In this document: positions 27,360-35,825 of the stretch, in pieces | Layout of the letters: every line of letters starts with the position of its first letter | Numbering within the stretch: position 1 is the first letter of the stretch | DNA from: Pseudomonadota bacterium | Lineage (GTDB): Bacteria; Pseudomonadota; Alphaproteobacteria; Sphingomonadales; Sphingomonadaceae | Length of the DNA stretch: 57,958 bases | Reading direction: 5' to 3' | Assembly (NCBI GenBank): GCA_029779535.1 | Contig: JAKPAG010000073.1 | Coordinates: 1 to 57,958, forward strand | Notes under the pieces: model-generated | The model's input: the letters and a program-made list of their open reading frames with translations, nothing else | The model's database searches: none | What the model was told of the DNA's origin: nothing | Position numbers and translations under genes: made by a program

Positions 27360-28235
27360 TTGACCACCGAGTCCGCCTTCATCGCTGCGCTGCGGGGGCT
27401 GGCCACGCATCCCGCCGCGCGCGGACTGGATGACGATTGCGCGGTGCTGGACATTGGCGGCGAAGCGCTGGTGCTGACCCACGACATGCTGGTCGAAGGG
27501 GTGCATTTCCTGCCCGAACAGGACCGGGCGGACGTGGCGTGGAAGCTGGTGGCAACCAACCTGTCAGACCTTGCCGCCAAGGGCGCGGAGCCGCTGGGCG
27601 TGCTGCTCGGCTATCAGCTCGGCCAGGACGACTCCCGCTTCCTTGATGGACTGCACGAGGTGCTGGAGCATTACGGCGTGCCGCTGCTCGGCGGTGACAC
27701 CGTGGGCGGGGCCGGGCCGCAGGCGATGGGACTGACTGCGCTGGGCCGCGCCACGCATCGCCCGGTGCCATCGCGCAGCGGCGCGCGCGCGGGCGACCGG
27801 CTGTGGCTGACCGGCCCGGTCGGCGGCGCGATGATCGGGCTGGAAGCGCTGCGCGCCGGCGCTGGCGGCGACAGCATGGCCTATCGGCGCCCGATGGCGC
27901 TGCTGGCGCAAGGCTGGGCACTCGCCCCGCAGGTGACCGCGATGATGGATGTGTCCGACGGGCTGCTGCTCGACGCCAGCCGGATGGCACGGGCCAGCGG
28001 GGTGACGATCGACATCGACAGCGCCGCAGTCCCCCTCGCCTGCCCGGAGCAGCGCCGGCAGGAGGCGCTGCGCTGGGGCGACGATTACCAGCTGCTGTTC
28101 ACCCTGCCGGGCAATGCCCAGCCGCCCGTCCCCGCCCATGCGGTGGGCCGCGTCCTGCCCGATCAGGGCGCCGCACTGCTGGTCGATGGCGCCCCCCTTC
28201 CAGCCGGTGCCGCACTGGGTTTCGAACACCGCTGA
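27360..28235 (+). CDS. thiL: Thiamine-monophosphate kinase
   Basis: A 291-residue PurM-fold kinase that makes thiamine diphosphate from the monophosphate. GLDDDCAVLD, the metal-binding HDMLVEGVHF, VATNLSDLAAKGAEPLG, GGDTVGG and DVSDGLLLDASRM are all family motifs. The start is TTG at 27360, after a good Shine-Dalgarno (GGGGAAGG). The 39-base gap from nusB holds an imperfect CCTTCTCCC/GGGGAAGG inverted repeat overlapping that site. Confidence 0.94.
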   Translation: MTTESAFIAALRGLATHPAARGLDDDCAVLDIGGEALVLTHDMLVEGVHFLPEQDRADVAWKLVATNLSDLAAKGAEPLGVLLGYQLGQDDSRFLDGLHEVLEHYGVPLLGGDTVGGAGPQAMGLTALGRATHRPVPSRSGARAGDRLWLTGPVGGAMIGLEALRAGAGGDSMAYRRPMALLAQGWALAPQVTAMMDVSDGLLLDASRMARASGVTIDIDSAAVPLACPEQRRQEALRWGDDYQLLFTLPGNAQPPVPAHAVGRVLPDQGAALLVDGAPLPAGAALGFEHR

Positions 28236-28275
28236 TTGATCCCCGTTTGCGCGGAATTCCGCTGAATTTGATGGG

Positions 28276-28303
28276 TTGCGCGCGGGCTTTGCTGCCCTAT
28301 ACC
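28276..28303 (+). promoter_or_regulatory. Putative hppA promoter
   Basis: -35 TTGCGC, 16-base spacer, -10 TATACC, giving a leader of roughly 80 bases before the hppA GTG. An AAAAGGGG ribosome site lies 10 bases before the start. The match is moderate. Confidence 0.4.
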
Positions 28304-28392
28304 TTGTCGCCGTCAATAATGAGAGCCGCACAGCAAAGCGCGGCCGGTTGGGGACATCGAAAGTAGGATAGCCAGAAAAGGGGTACCCTCAC

Positions 28393-30486
28393 GTGAGTCT
28401 TGTCACAATTTCCATCGCCTTGGGGGCGCTGGCCGTATTGTACGGCTTCGTCACCAGCCGGCAGGTGCTTGGCGCATCGGCCGGTAACGAAAAGATGCAG
28501 GAGATCGCCGGCGCGATCCAGGAAGGCGCGCAGGCGTATCTGCGGCGCCAGTACACCACCATCGCCATCGTCGGCGTCGTGGTCGCGGTGATCATCGCGG
28601 CGACGCTGGGCGGCGTTTCGGCAGCCGGCTTCGTGATCGGCGCGGTGCTGTCGGGCGCGGCGGGCTTCATCGGCATGAACGTGTCGGTGCGCTCGAACGT
28701 CCGCACCGCCGCTGCCGCGCAGCAAGGCTTGCAGCAGGGCCTCACCCTGGCGTTCCGCGCCGGGGCGATCACCGGCATGCTGGTGGCTGGCCTCGCGCTG
28801 CTCGCGATGGCCGTGTTCTTCTGGTACCTGACCGGTCCGGCGGGCTATGCCGCCAATGACCGCGTGGTGGTGACCGGGCTGACCGCGCTGGCGCTGGGCG
28901 CTTCGCTGGTGTCGATCTTCGCGCGCCTTGGCGGCGGGATCTTCACCAAGGCCGCCGACGTCGGCGCCGACCTCGTCGGCAAGGTCGAAGCGGGCATTCC
29001 CGAGGACGATCCACGCAACCCCGCGGTGATTGCCGACAATGTGGGCGACAACGTGGGCGACTGCGCCGGCATGGCTGCCGACCTGTTCGAAACCTATGTC
29101 GTGACCGTGGGGGCAACCATGGTGCTGACCGCGCTGCTGATGAAGGGCGTGGCCGACATCATGCCGCTGATGAGCCTGCCGCTGCTGATCGGCGGCGTCT
29201 GCATCGTCACCTCGATCATCGGCACCTATTTCGTCAAGCTGGGCAAGTCGAACAACATCATGGGCGCGATGTACAAGGGCTTCCTTGTCACCGCCGTCCT
29301 GTCGATCCCGGCGATCCTCTATGTCATGCGTCTGGCGCTGGGTGACATGACCCTGCCGATCGGCGATTCCAACTACACCGGCGAAGCGCTGTTCTACTGC
29401 GCGCTGCTGGGCCTGGTGATCACCGGGCTGATCATCTGGATCACCGAATACTACACCGGCACGAGCTATCGCCCGGTGAAGTCGATCGCCAAGGCTTCGG
29501 TCACCGGCCACGGCACCAACGTGATCCAGGGCCTGGCCATCAGCCTGGAAGCCACCGCGCTGCCGACCCTGGTGATCGTCACCGGGATCATCGTGGCGTT
29601 CAAGCTCGCGGGTCTGCTGGGCATTGCCTATGCCGCCACCTCGATGCTGGCGCTGGCCGGCATGGTCGTCGCGCTCGACGCCTATGGCCCGGTCACCGAC
29701 AATGCCGGCGGCATTGCCGAAATGGCCGGCCTCGACGATTCGGTCCGTGAAAAGACCGACGCGCTCGACGCGGTGGGCAACACCACCAAGGCCGTGACCA
29801 AGGGTTACGCGATCGGTTCGGCGGGCCTCGCCGCGCTGGTGCTGTTCGCCGCCTACACCACCGACCTCAGGGAATTCTTCCCCGACCTCAAGGTCGATTT
29901 CAGCCTTGAAAACCCCTACGTCATCGTTGGCCTTCTGCTCGGCGCGCTGCTCCCGTACCTGTTCGGTGCGATGGGCATGACCGCCGTGGGCCGCGCCGCC
30001 GGCGACGTGGTGGTCGACGTGCGTGACCAGTTCCGGAACAACCCGGGCATCATGGCCGGCACCAGCCGTCCCGACTATGCCCGCACGGTCGACCTCGTCA
30101 CCAAGGCGGCGATCAAGGAAATGATCATTCCGTCGCTGCTGCCGGTGCTGGCACCGATCGTGGTGTTCTTCGTGATCGGTGCGGTCGCGGGCCGTGACAA
30201 CGGCTTCGCCGCGCTGGGCGCGCTGCTGCTGGGCGTGATCGTGGGCGGGCTGTTCGTCGCCCTGTCGATGACCTCGGGCGGCGGTGCCTGGGACAACGCC
30301 AAGAAGTACATCGAAGACGGCCACCACGGCGGCAAGGGCTCTGACGCCCACAAGGCCGCCGTCACGGGCGATACCGTGGGCGATCCCTACAAGGACACCG
30401 CCGGCCCGGCCGTGAACCCGATGATCAAGATCACCAACATCGTCGCGCTGCTCCTGCTCGCGGCGCTGGCGCACGGCGCGGCGTAA
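28393..30486 (+). CDS. hppA: Membrane-bound proton-pumping pyrophosphatase, K+-independent type
   Basis: A 697-residue, about 16-helix membrane enzyme coupling PPi hydrolysis to H+ export. The catalytic [39 protein letters not shown] and [18 protein letters not shown] motifs are intact. [10 protein letters not shown] has Lys where K+-dependent enzymes have Ala, marking the K+-independent class. Start is GTG. It has its own promoter-like sequence and is followed by a strong terminator. Confidence 0.97.
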   Translation: MSLVTISIALGALAVLYGFVTSRQVLGASAGNEKMQEIAGAIQEGAQAYLRRQYTTIAIVGVVVAVIIAATLGGVSAAGFVIGAVLSGAAGFIGMNVSVRSNVRTAAAAQQGLQQGLTLAFRAGAITGMLVAGLALLAMAVFFWYLTGPAGYAANDRVVVTGLTALALGASLVSIFARLGGGIFTKAADVGADLVGKVEAGIPEDDPRNPAVIADNVGDNVGDCAGMAADLFETYVVTVGATMVLTALLMKGVADIMPLMSLPLLIGGVCIVTSIIGTYFVKLGKSNNIMGAMYKGFLVTAVLSIPAILYVMRLALGDMTLPIGDSNYTGEALFYCALLGLVITGLIIWITEYYTGTSYRPVKSIAKASVTGHGTNVIQGLAISLEATALPTLVIVTGIIVAFKLAGLLGIAYAATSMLALAGMVVALDAYGPVTDNAGGIAEMAGLDDSVREKTDALDAVGNTTKAVTKGYAIGSAGLAALVLFAAYTTDLREFFPDLKVDFSLENPYVIVGLLLGALLPYLFGAMGMTAVGRAAGDVVVDVRDQFRNNPGIMAGTSRPDYARTVDLVTKAAIKEMIIPSLLPVLAPIVVFFVIGAVAGRDNGFAALGALLLGVIVGGLFVALSMTSGGGAWDNAKKYIEDGHHGGKGSDAHKAAVTGDTVGDPYKDTAGPAVNPMIKITNIVALLLLAALAHGAA

Positions 30487-30513
30487 CGCCAAACCAACCG
30501 CCGGGTGAAACAG

Positions 30514-30544
30514 ACCCCGTCCGGAGCGATCCGGGCGGGGTTTT
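30514..30544 (+). terminator. Rho-independent terminator of hppA
   Basis: A 10-bp GC-rich stem (CCCCGTCCGG / CCGGGCGGGG, one G-T pair) with a 6-base loop, followed by TTTT, 28 bases after the hppA stop. Confidence 0.85.
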
Positions 30545-30570
30545 GCTGTTTGGAAGCCCTTGTTCGGTGC

Positions 30571-30720
30571 GCCCTTCGCATCCGCGAAGGGCTTTGCATC
30601 ACCGGCCCGCTCCCCCGGCCCAACCACCCGTTCAAGGTACCCTGTGGGTGGGTGGGCCGGGGGAGCGGGCCGGTGGTGCAAGGAAGGGCCGAATGGCCCT
30701 TCCGTACCGGCGTCAGCCGG
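30571..30720. repeat. Composite palindromic intergenic element
   Basis: Four hairpins in 150 bases: 9-bp stem GCCCTTCGC (30571-30592); a very long 36-bp inverted repeat with two imperfect pairs (30594-30629 and 30646-30681, 16-base loop); 9-bp stem GGAAGGGCC (30682-30703); and 5-bp stem CCGGC (30707-30720). The outer hairpins share the CCCTTC core in opposite orientation. It fills most of the 330-base gap between hppA and the GNAT gene; no gene is visible in it. Confidence 0.7.
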
Positions 30721-30815
30721 AAAGGAATTCCCCTCTGCGTTAGCCTTTCCTTGGCATTTCAGCGCTAAAGCCCGGACCGGCAGCGGCAATCGGCCGTGTG
30801 CAAGGGACAAGGCCA

Positions 30816-31991
30816 GTGGCAAGCAAGGCAGAGCGCGCGCCGGTTTCAGCGACGCAGCAGCAGGCTGCGCCCGCCCCCCTGCCCGCCGCCAGCATCCGGG
30901 TGCAAGACTGGCGCCTGTTCGAGGATCCCGAGGCACGCCTCGCCTGGGACGCGCTGGCGCGCTGCGCGGCCGAGCCCAACCCGTTCTTCGAAAGCTGGTA
31001 CCTGCTGCCCGCCCTGCGCGCCCATGACGCGGACGGCAGAGCGCACCTGCTGTGCTTCGAATACGATGGCGAACTGGCCGGCCTGCTGCCGCTGCGGCGC
31101 GAGCCGAAGTATTACCGCTGGCCGATCCCGCAACTCACCACCTGGATCCACGGCAACTGCTTCCTCGGCGCGCCGCTGGTCGCTGCCGGGCTGGAACGGG
31201 CGTTCTGGCGCGCGCTGCTCGACTGGGCGGATCGTTCGGCCGGGCTTGCGCTGTTCCTGCACCTGCCCAGTGTGCCGCTGGAGGGTGCCCTGTACGCGGC
31301 GCTGGCCGATGTGCTGGCCCAGCAGGGCCGCACCGCCGGGCTGGTCCACGCCGAACAGCGCGCCATGCTGTGTTCGGACCTGCCCGCCGAAGCCTATTTC
31401 GAAGCATCGATGTCGGGCAAGAAGCGCAAGGAACTGCGCCGCCAGTTCGCCCGCCTGTCGGACCTGGGCGAAGTGCGGATCGAGCGCACCACGAGTGATG
31501 AGCACCTGGGCCGCTGGATCGACGATTTCCTCGCGCTGGAGCATTCCGGCTGGAAGGGCGGCGCAGGCTCTGCCCTTGCCTCGCACCAGTCCACCACCCG
31601 TCTGTTCCGCGAGGCACTGTCCGGCGCGGTCAGCCATGACCGGCTGGAACGGCTGACCCTGACGCTGGACGACGAACCGATCGCCATGCTGGCCAGTTTC
31701 GTCACTCCGCCCGGCGCCTTCAGCTTCAAGACCGCGTTCGACGAACGCTATGCCCGCTACAGTCCGGGCGTGCTGCTCCAGCGCGAGAACCTGGCCATGC
31801 TGGACCATCCAGAGGTCCGCTGGACCGACAGCTGCGCCGCCGCCGACCATCCGATGATCGACCACATCTGGCGCGAACGCCGCGCCATCGGCCGCCTGTC
31901 GATTGCCATCGGCGGCACGCTGCGCCGCGCACTGTTTCGCCAATTGCTCAAGGCCGAGCTCGGCCGCAATCCCAGTGGGGTAACGCCATGA
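30816..31991 (+). CDS. GNAT acetyltransferase of the CelD/BioF2-like type
   Basis: A 391-residue protein of the Acetyltransf_6 (CelD-like) group, which contains two GNAT-like folds. MSGKKRKELRRQFARL and FLALEHSGWKGGAGSAL are the group's typical segments, and FSFKTAFDERYARYSPGVLL lies at the acyl-CoA site. Members act in exopolysaccharide, lipid or peptidoglycan modification; the substrate here is unknown. I chose the GTG at 30816 (AAGGGA upstream); GTG 30798 is in frame. It overlaps the JmjC-like gene by 4 bases. Confidence 0.82.
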   Translation: MASKAERAPVSATQQQAAPAPLPAASIRVQDWRLFEDPEARLAWDALARCAAEPNPFFESWYLLPALRAHDADGRAHLLCFEYDGELAGLLPLRREPKYYRWPIPQLTTWIHGNCFLGAPLVAAGLERAFWRALLDWADRSAGLALFLHLPSVPLEGALYAALADVLAQQGRTAGLVHAEQRAMLCSDLPAEAYFEASMSGKKRKELRRQFARLSDLGEVRIERTTSDEHLGRWIDDFLALEHSGWKGGAGSALASHQSTTRLFREALSGAVSHDRLERLTLTLDDEPIAMLASFVTPPGAFSFKTAFDERYARYSPGVLLQRENLAMLDHPEVRWTDSCAAADHPMIDHIWRERRAIGRLSIAIGGTLRRALFRQLLKAELGRNPSGVTP

Positions 31992-32827
31992 CCGTGTTTT
32001 CCAGCGAAGACCGCGCACTGTTCGCCGCCATGTATCCCGAAGTGCCGCACAAGCTGCACCACCGGCTGGGCCGCCATCCGCTGCTGGAAATCGACGCGCT
32101 GGCCGCCCTGGCCGAAGCCCTGCCCGCCGCCTCGATCGAATACAACAAGGCCGACCTGCCGATCGGCATCACCGAAAAGCCCGAAGCTTCGGGCCTGAGC
32201 GTGGGCGAAACGATCCGCCGGATCGAGGAGAGCGGCAGCTGGGCCGCGCTCAAGAACATCGAGCAGGTCCCCGAATATGCCGCGCTGCTGGCCGACCTGC
32301 TGGCCGAAATCCAGCCGCAGATCGAAGCGAAGACCGGGCGGATGATGAAGACCCAGGGCTTCGTGTTCATCACCAGCCCGGGCGGGGTCACGCCCTATCA
32401 CTTCGATCCGGAACACAACATCCTGCTGCAGATCCGCGGGACCAAGGTGATGACCCAGTTCCCGGCAGGCGATGCGCGGTTCGCGCCCGATGAGGTCCAC
32501 GAAACCTATCACACCGGCGGCGGGCGCGAGCTGGTCTGGCGCGATGAATTGCGCAGCGGCGGCACCGAATTTCCGCTCAGCCCCGGCGAGGCGTTGTTCG
32601 TGCCGGTGATGGCCCCGCATTTCGTGGTCACCGGGCCGGACAGTTCGGTTTCGCTGTCGATCACCTGGCGCAGCGAATGGTCGTTTGCCGAGGCCGACGC
32701 GCGGGCGTTCAACTCGGTGCTGCGCCGGATCGGCATGAAGCCCGCCAGCACCGGACGCTGGCCGCATGACAACCGCGCCAAGGCGCTGGGCTGGCGGCTG
32801 ATCCGCAAGCTGCGCGGCGCCGGTTGA
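31988..32827 (+). CDS. JmjC/cupin-like putative Fe(II)/2-oxoglutarate oxygenase
   Basis: A 279-residue protein with a cupin-8/JmjC-type core. His138 and Asp140 in YHFDPEHN plus His211 in APHFV form the expected iron facial triad, and Lys153 in RGTKV is a candidate 2-oxoglutarate ligand. Such proteins hydroxylate proteins or small molecules. The start overlaps the GNAT stop (ATGA), so the two are co-translated and probably act on the same target. The TesB gene follows at once. Confidence 0.8.
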   Translation: MTVFSSEDRALFAAMYPEVPHKLHHRLGRHPLLEIDALAALAEALPAASIEYNKADLPIGITEKPEASGLSVGETIRRIEESGSWAALKNIEQVPEYAALLADLLAEIQPQIEAKTGRMMKTQGFVFITSPGGVTPYHFDPEHNILLQIRGTKVMTQFPAGDARFAPDEVHETYHTGGGRELVWRDELRSGGTEFPLSPGEALFVPVMAPHFVVTGPDSSVSLSITWRSEWSFAEADARAFNSVLRRIGMKPASTGRWPHDNRAKALGWRLIRKLRGAG

Positions 32828-32859
32828 CGCGGGCGCCATCCCCCCGCAAAGGCTGGGGG

Positions 32860-33747
32860 ATGGAGAAGGAACCGACACCCGAAGAACTGGTCCACTGGCT
32901 GGTCAAGCTGCTGGACGTGAAGCCTGGCGAGGAAGGGCACTTTGCCGGCCGGCGCAAGCGCGGCGGCGTGGGCCGCGTATTCGGCGGTCAGGTGATCGCC
33001 CAGGCGCTGGCCGCCGCCGAGCGCACCGTGGTCGATGACCGCCCGGTCCATTCGCTCCACGCCTATTTCCTGCGCGGCGGCAGCGAGGATCACGAGATCG
33101 ACTTCAAGGTGGAACGCGACCTTGATGGCGGCAGCTTTTCCAACCGCCGCGTCGTGGCCAGCCAGGTCGGCACCCCGATCCTCAACCTCGTCGCCTCGTT
33201 CCACCGGCGCGAACCCGGCGTCCACCACCAGGACGAGATCCCCGCCGTGCCCCGGCCCGAAGACCTGCCAAGCGAGGCGGAGCTGCGCCGCCAGTTCCTG
33301 CACCTGGTGCCCGAGGACAAGCGCGCGCAGATGACAGCGCCCCGCCCGATCGAGCTGCGCCCGGTCGAAAGCCGCCACTGGATGGGCGCCGAACCGCGCG
33401 AGCCGGTCAGCCACACCTGGTTCCGCGCCTGCGCGCCCCTGCCCGACGATCCCAAGATCCACCGCGCGGTGCTGGCCTATGCCAGCGACATGTCGCTGCT
33501 GGGCACCTGCACCCTGCCCCACGGGATGAGCTGGACCGTGGGCAACGTGATGGGCGTCAGCCTCGATCACGCGGTCTGGTTCCACGACGATTTCCGCGCT
33601 GACGAATGGCTGCTTTACGCCACCGACAGCCCCTGGGCCGGCAACGCCCGCGGCATGAACCGGGGCCGGATCTATACCCACGATGGCCGCCTGGTGGCCG
33701 AAACCGCGCAGGAAGGGCTGATCCGCAAGATCGAGCCGAAGGGCTGA
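32860..33747 (+). CDS. tesB: Acyl-CoA thioesterase II
   Basis: A 295-residue double hot-dog thioesterase. RVFGGQVIAQALAAA and HSLHAYFLRGG in the first fold, YASDMSLLGTC, SLDHAVWFHDDFRADEWLLY and GRIYTHDGRLVA in the second match TesB, including the catalytic Asp, Thr/Ser and Gln region. It hydrolyses medium- and long-chain acyl-CoA. The frame opens with a TTG overlapping the previous stop; the ATG at 32860 gives the normal family start. Confidence 0.93.
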   Translation: MEKEPTPEELVHWLVKLLDVKPGEEGHFAGRRKRGGVGRVFGGQVIAQALAAAERTVVDDRPVHSLHAYFLRGGSEDHEIDFKVERDLDGGSFSNRRVVASQVGTPILNLVASFHRREPGVHHQDEIPAVPRPEDLPSEAELRRQFLHLVPEDKRAQMTAPRPIELRPVESRHWMGAEPREPVSHTWFRACAPLPDDPKIHRAVLAYASDMSLLGTCTLPHGMSWTVGNVMGVSLDHAVWFHDDFRADEWLLYATDSPWAGNARGMNRGRIYTHDGRLVAETAQEGLIRKIEPKG

Positions 33748-33771
33748 GCGGACCGGACTTCCGCGGCCCCG

Positions 33772-35712
33772 CTACCCCCCCGGGTGGTAGAAATCATAGA
33801 CCGCCTGCGCCACCGCCGCGCTGACGCCGGGGGCGCGTTGCAGGTCTTCCAGCGCTGCGGCGCGGACCCGGCTGGCGGTGCCGAAATGCAGCAGCAGCGC
33901 GCGTTTGCGCGCCGGGCCGATGCCGGGAATCTCGTCAAGCGGGCTGGCACTGATCGCGCGGCTGCGCTTGTCGCGGTGCGCGCCGATGGCGAAGCGGTGG
34001 ACTTCGTCGCGCAGGCGCTGGAGGTGGAACAGCAGCGGGGAGTTGACCGGCAGCATCTTTTCCCGCCCATCAGGAAAGTGGAACACCTCGCGCCCTTCGC
34101 GCCCATGATGCGGCCCCTTGGCGATTGCGATCAGGGGCACGTCCTCGATCCCCATTTCCTCCAGCGTGTCGCGCGCCGCGCCCATCTGGCCCTTGCCGCC
34201 GTCGATCAGCACTAGGTCGGGCCACTGGCCGCCGTCGCGGTCCGGGTCTTCATCAGCGGCCCGGGCAAAGCGGCGCTGGAACACCTCGCGCATCATGGCG
34301 AAGTCGTCGTTGGTCTGGGCCTGCTTGATGTTCCACTTGCGGTACTGGCCCTTGATGAACCCTTCCGGCCCGGCGACGATCATCGCCCCCAGCGCATGGG
34401 CGCCCTGGACGTGGCTGTTGTCATAGACCTCGATCCGCTGCGGCACTTCGGGAAGTTCAAGGAATTCGGCCAGCTCGCGGTTGATCTTTGCCTTGGCCCC
34501 GCTTTCCGCCTGGCGCCGTTCCAGCGCCTCGACCGCGTTGCGGGTCGCCTGCTGCATCAGGCGGCGGCGGTCGCCGCGCTGGGGCACGGAAATCTCCACC
34601 TTGCCGCCCGCCGCGCCGGCCAGCGCCTCGGCCAGCAAGTCGCCCTCGGGCAGCGCGCGGTCGACCAGGATCAGGCGCGGCGGCGGCACTTCCTCGTAGA
34701 ACTGGGCGAGGAAGCTGGTCAGCACCTCAGCCTCGTCCAGACCATCGGTGTGGCTGGGGAAGAAGGCGCGGTGGCCCCAGTTCTGCCCGCCGCGGATGAA
34801 GAAGGCCTGCACGCCGAACTGGCCATTGCGGGCGGCGATGGCAAAGACATCGGCATTACCCACCCCTTCGGCATTGATCGCCTGGCTGCCCTGGATGAAG
34901 GTCGCGGCGCGAAGGCGATCGCGCAGCATCGCGGCGCGCTCGAAATCGAGCGCTTCGGCTGCTTCGGCCATCTGGCTTTCGATCTTCTTCTGCACCGCGC
35001 CGCTCTTGCCGCCGAGGAAGTCCTTCGCCTCGCCGACAAGTTCAGCGTAGCCCGCCGCGTCGATCCGTCCGACACAGGGGGCCGAGCAACGCTTGATCTG
35101 GTAAAGCAGGCAGGGCCGGTCACGCCTGGCGAAAAAGCTGTCGGTGCAGGATCTTAGCAGGAACAGCTTCTGCAGTGCATTGATCGTGGTGTTGACCGAT
35201 CCGGCGCTGGCGAAGGGGCCATAGTAGTTGCCCTTGGCCCGCCGCGCGCCGCGGTGCTTCATGATCCGGGGAAAGTCATGGTCGGCGCGCAGCAGGATGA
35301 AGGGGAAGCTTTTGTCGTCGCGCAGCAGCACGTTGTAGGGCGGGCGATAGCGCTTGATCAGCTGCGCTTCTAGTAGCAGCGCTTCGGCCTCGCTGTTGGT
35401 GGTGACGATGGTCATGCTGCGGGTCTGCGCAACCATGCGCTTCAGCCGCAGCGGCAGCCGCTCGACCTGGGTATAGTTGGCCACCCGGTTCTTCAGCGCC
35501 CGCGCCTTGCCGACATAAAGCACGTCGCCGCGCGCATCCTGCATCCGGTAGACGCCGGGCTTGGGCTTCAGCGTAGCCAGCACTTCGCGGATCGCGGCCA
35601 GCCCCGCCTCAAGGTCAGGCTGGCTGCCCTTGATGGTGCAAGTCGCCTGGTCTTCGTTGAACCGCTCGGCACCCTGGGGGTGCGGCGGGGTTCCGGCAGG
35701 TGAACGGGCCAT
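33772..35712 (-). CDS. uvrC: UvrABC system protein C
   Basis: A 646-residue excinuclease subunit. GIY-YIG domain (PGVYRMQDARGDVLYVGKAR) makes the 3' cut, a UVR domain at about 240-275 contacts UvrB, the RNase H-like domain (IEVYDNSHVQGAHALGAMIV, VLIDGGKGQ) makes the 5' cut, and two HhH motifs close the protein. Four cysteines (SC, RPC, RC, APC around residue 185-210) match the reported iron-sulfur ligands. Start at 35712 (MARSPAG) sits directly after a promoter; the upstream extension is rejected. Confidence 0.96.
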   Translation of the reverse strand: MARSPAGTPPHPQGAERFNEDQATCTIKGSQPDLEAGLAAIREVLATLKPKPGVYRMQDARGDVLYVGKARALKNRVANYTQVERLPLRLKRMVAQTRSMTIVTTNSEAEALLLEAQLIKRYRPPYNVLLRDDKSFPFILLRADHDFPRIMKHRGARRAKGNYYGPFASAGSVNTTINALQKLFLLRSCTDSFFARRDRPCLLYQIKRCSAPCVGRIDAAGYAELVGEAKDFLGGKSGAVQKKIESQMAEAAEALDFERAAMLRDRLRAATFIQGSQAINAEGVGNADVFAIAARNGQFGVQAFFIRGGQNWGHRAFFPSHTDGLDEAEVLTSFLAQFYEEVPPPRLILVDRALPEGDLLAEALAGAAGGKVEISVPQRGDRRRLMQQATRNAVEALERRQAESGAKAKINRELAEFLELPEVPQRIEVYDNSHVQGAHALGAMIVAGPEGFIKGQYRKWNIKQAQTNDDFAMMREVFQRRFARAADEDPDRDGGQWPDLVLIDGGKGQMGAARDTLEEMGIEDVPLIAIAKGPHHGREGREVFHFPDGREKMLPVNSPLLFHLQRLRDEVHRFAIGAHRDKRSRAISASPLDEIPGIGPARKRALLLHFGTASRVRAAALEDLQRAPGVSAAVAQAVYDFYHPGG

Positions 35713-35719
35713 GAGGCGC

Positions 35720-35748
35720 GCTTTAGCGCCTTTGCCGGTCTGCGTCAC
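35720..35748 (-). promoter_or_regulatory. Putative leaderless promoter of uvrC
   Basis: Minus strand: -35 GTGACG, 17-base spacer, -10 TAAAGC, 7 bases to the uvrC ATG, no Shine-Dalgarno. Confidence 0.5.
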
Positions 35749-35825
35749 CCGCCTGTCGATCCGGTGGTTGTCTTCGCACAGGCTTGCCCGCAAGCTGGGA
35801 CGAATTTCAGCCACAGGGGACAGAC

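Noticed and set aside
28393..30486. K+-dependent class for the pyrophosphatase
   Set aside because: The GNTTKA motif has Lys at the class-determining position, which marks the K+-independent type.
30545..30797. Short plus-strand frames in the hppA-GNAT gap
   Set aside because: They run through the inverted repeat and have no ribosome site or recognisable protein pattern.
28297..30936. 879-codon open frame antisense to hppA
   Set aside because: Rich in His, Arg, Gly and Asp with no domain; it mirrors the codon bias of hppA, as expected in high-GC DNA.
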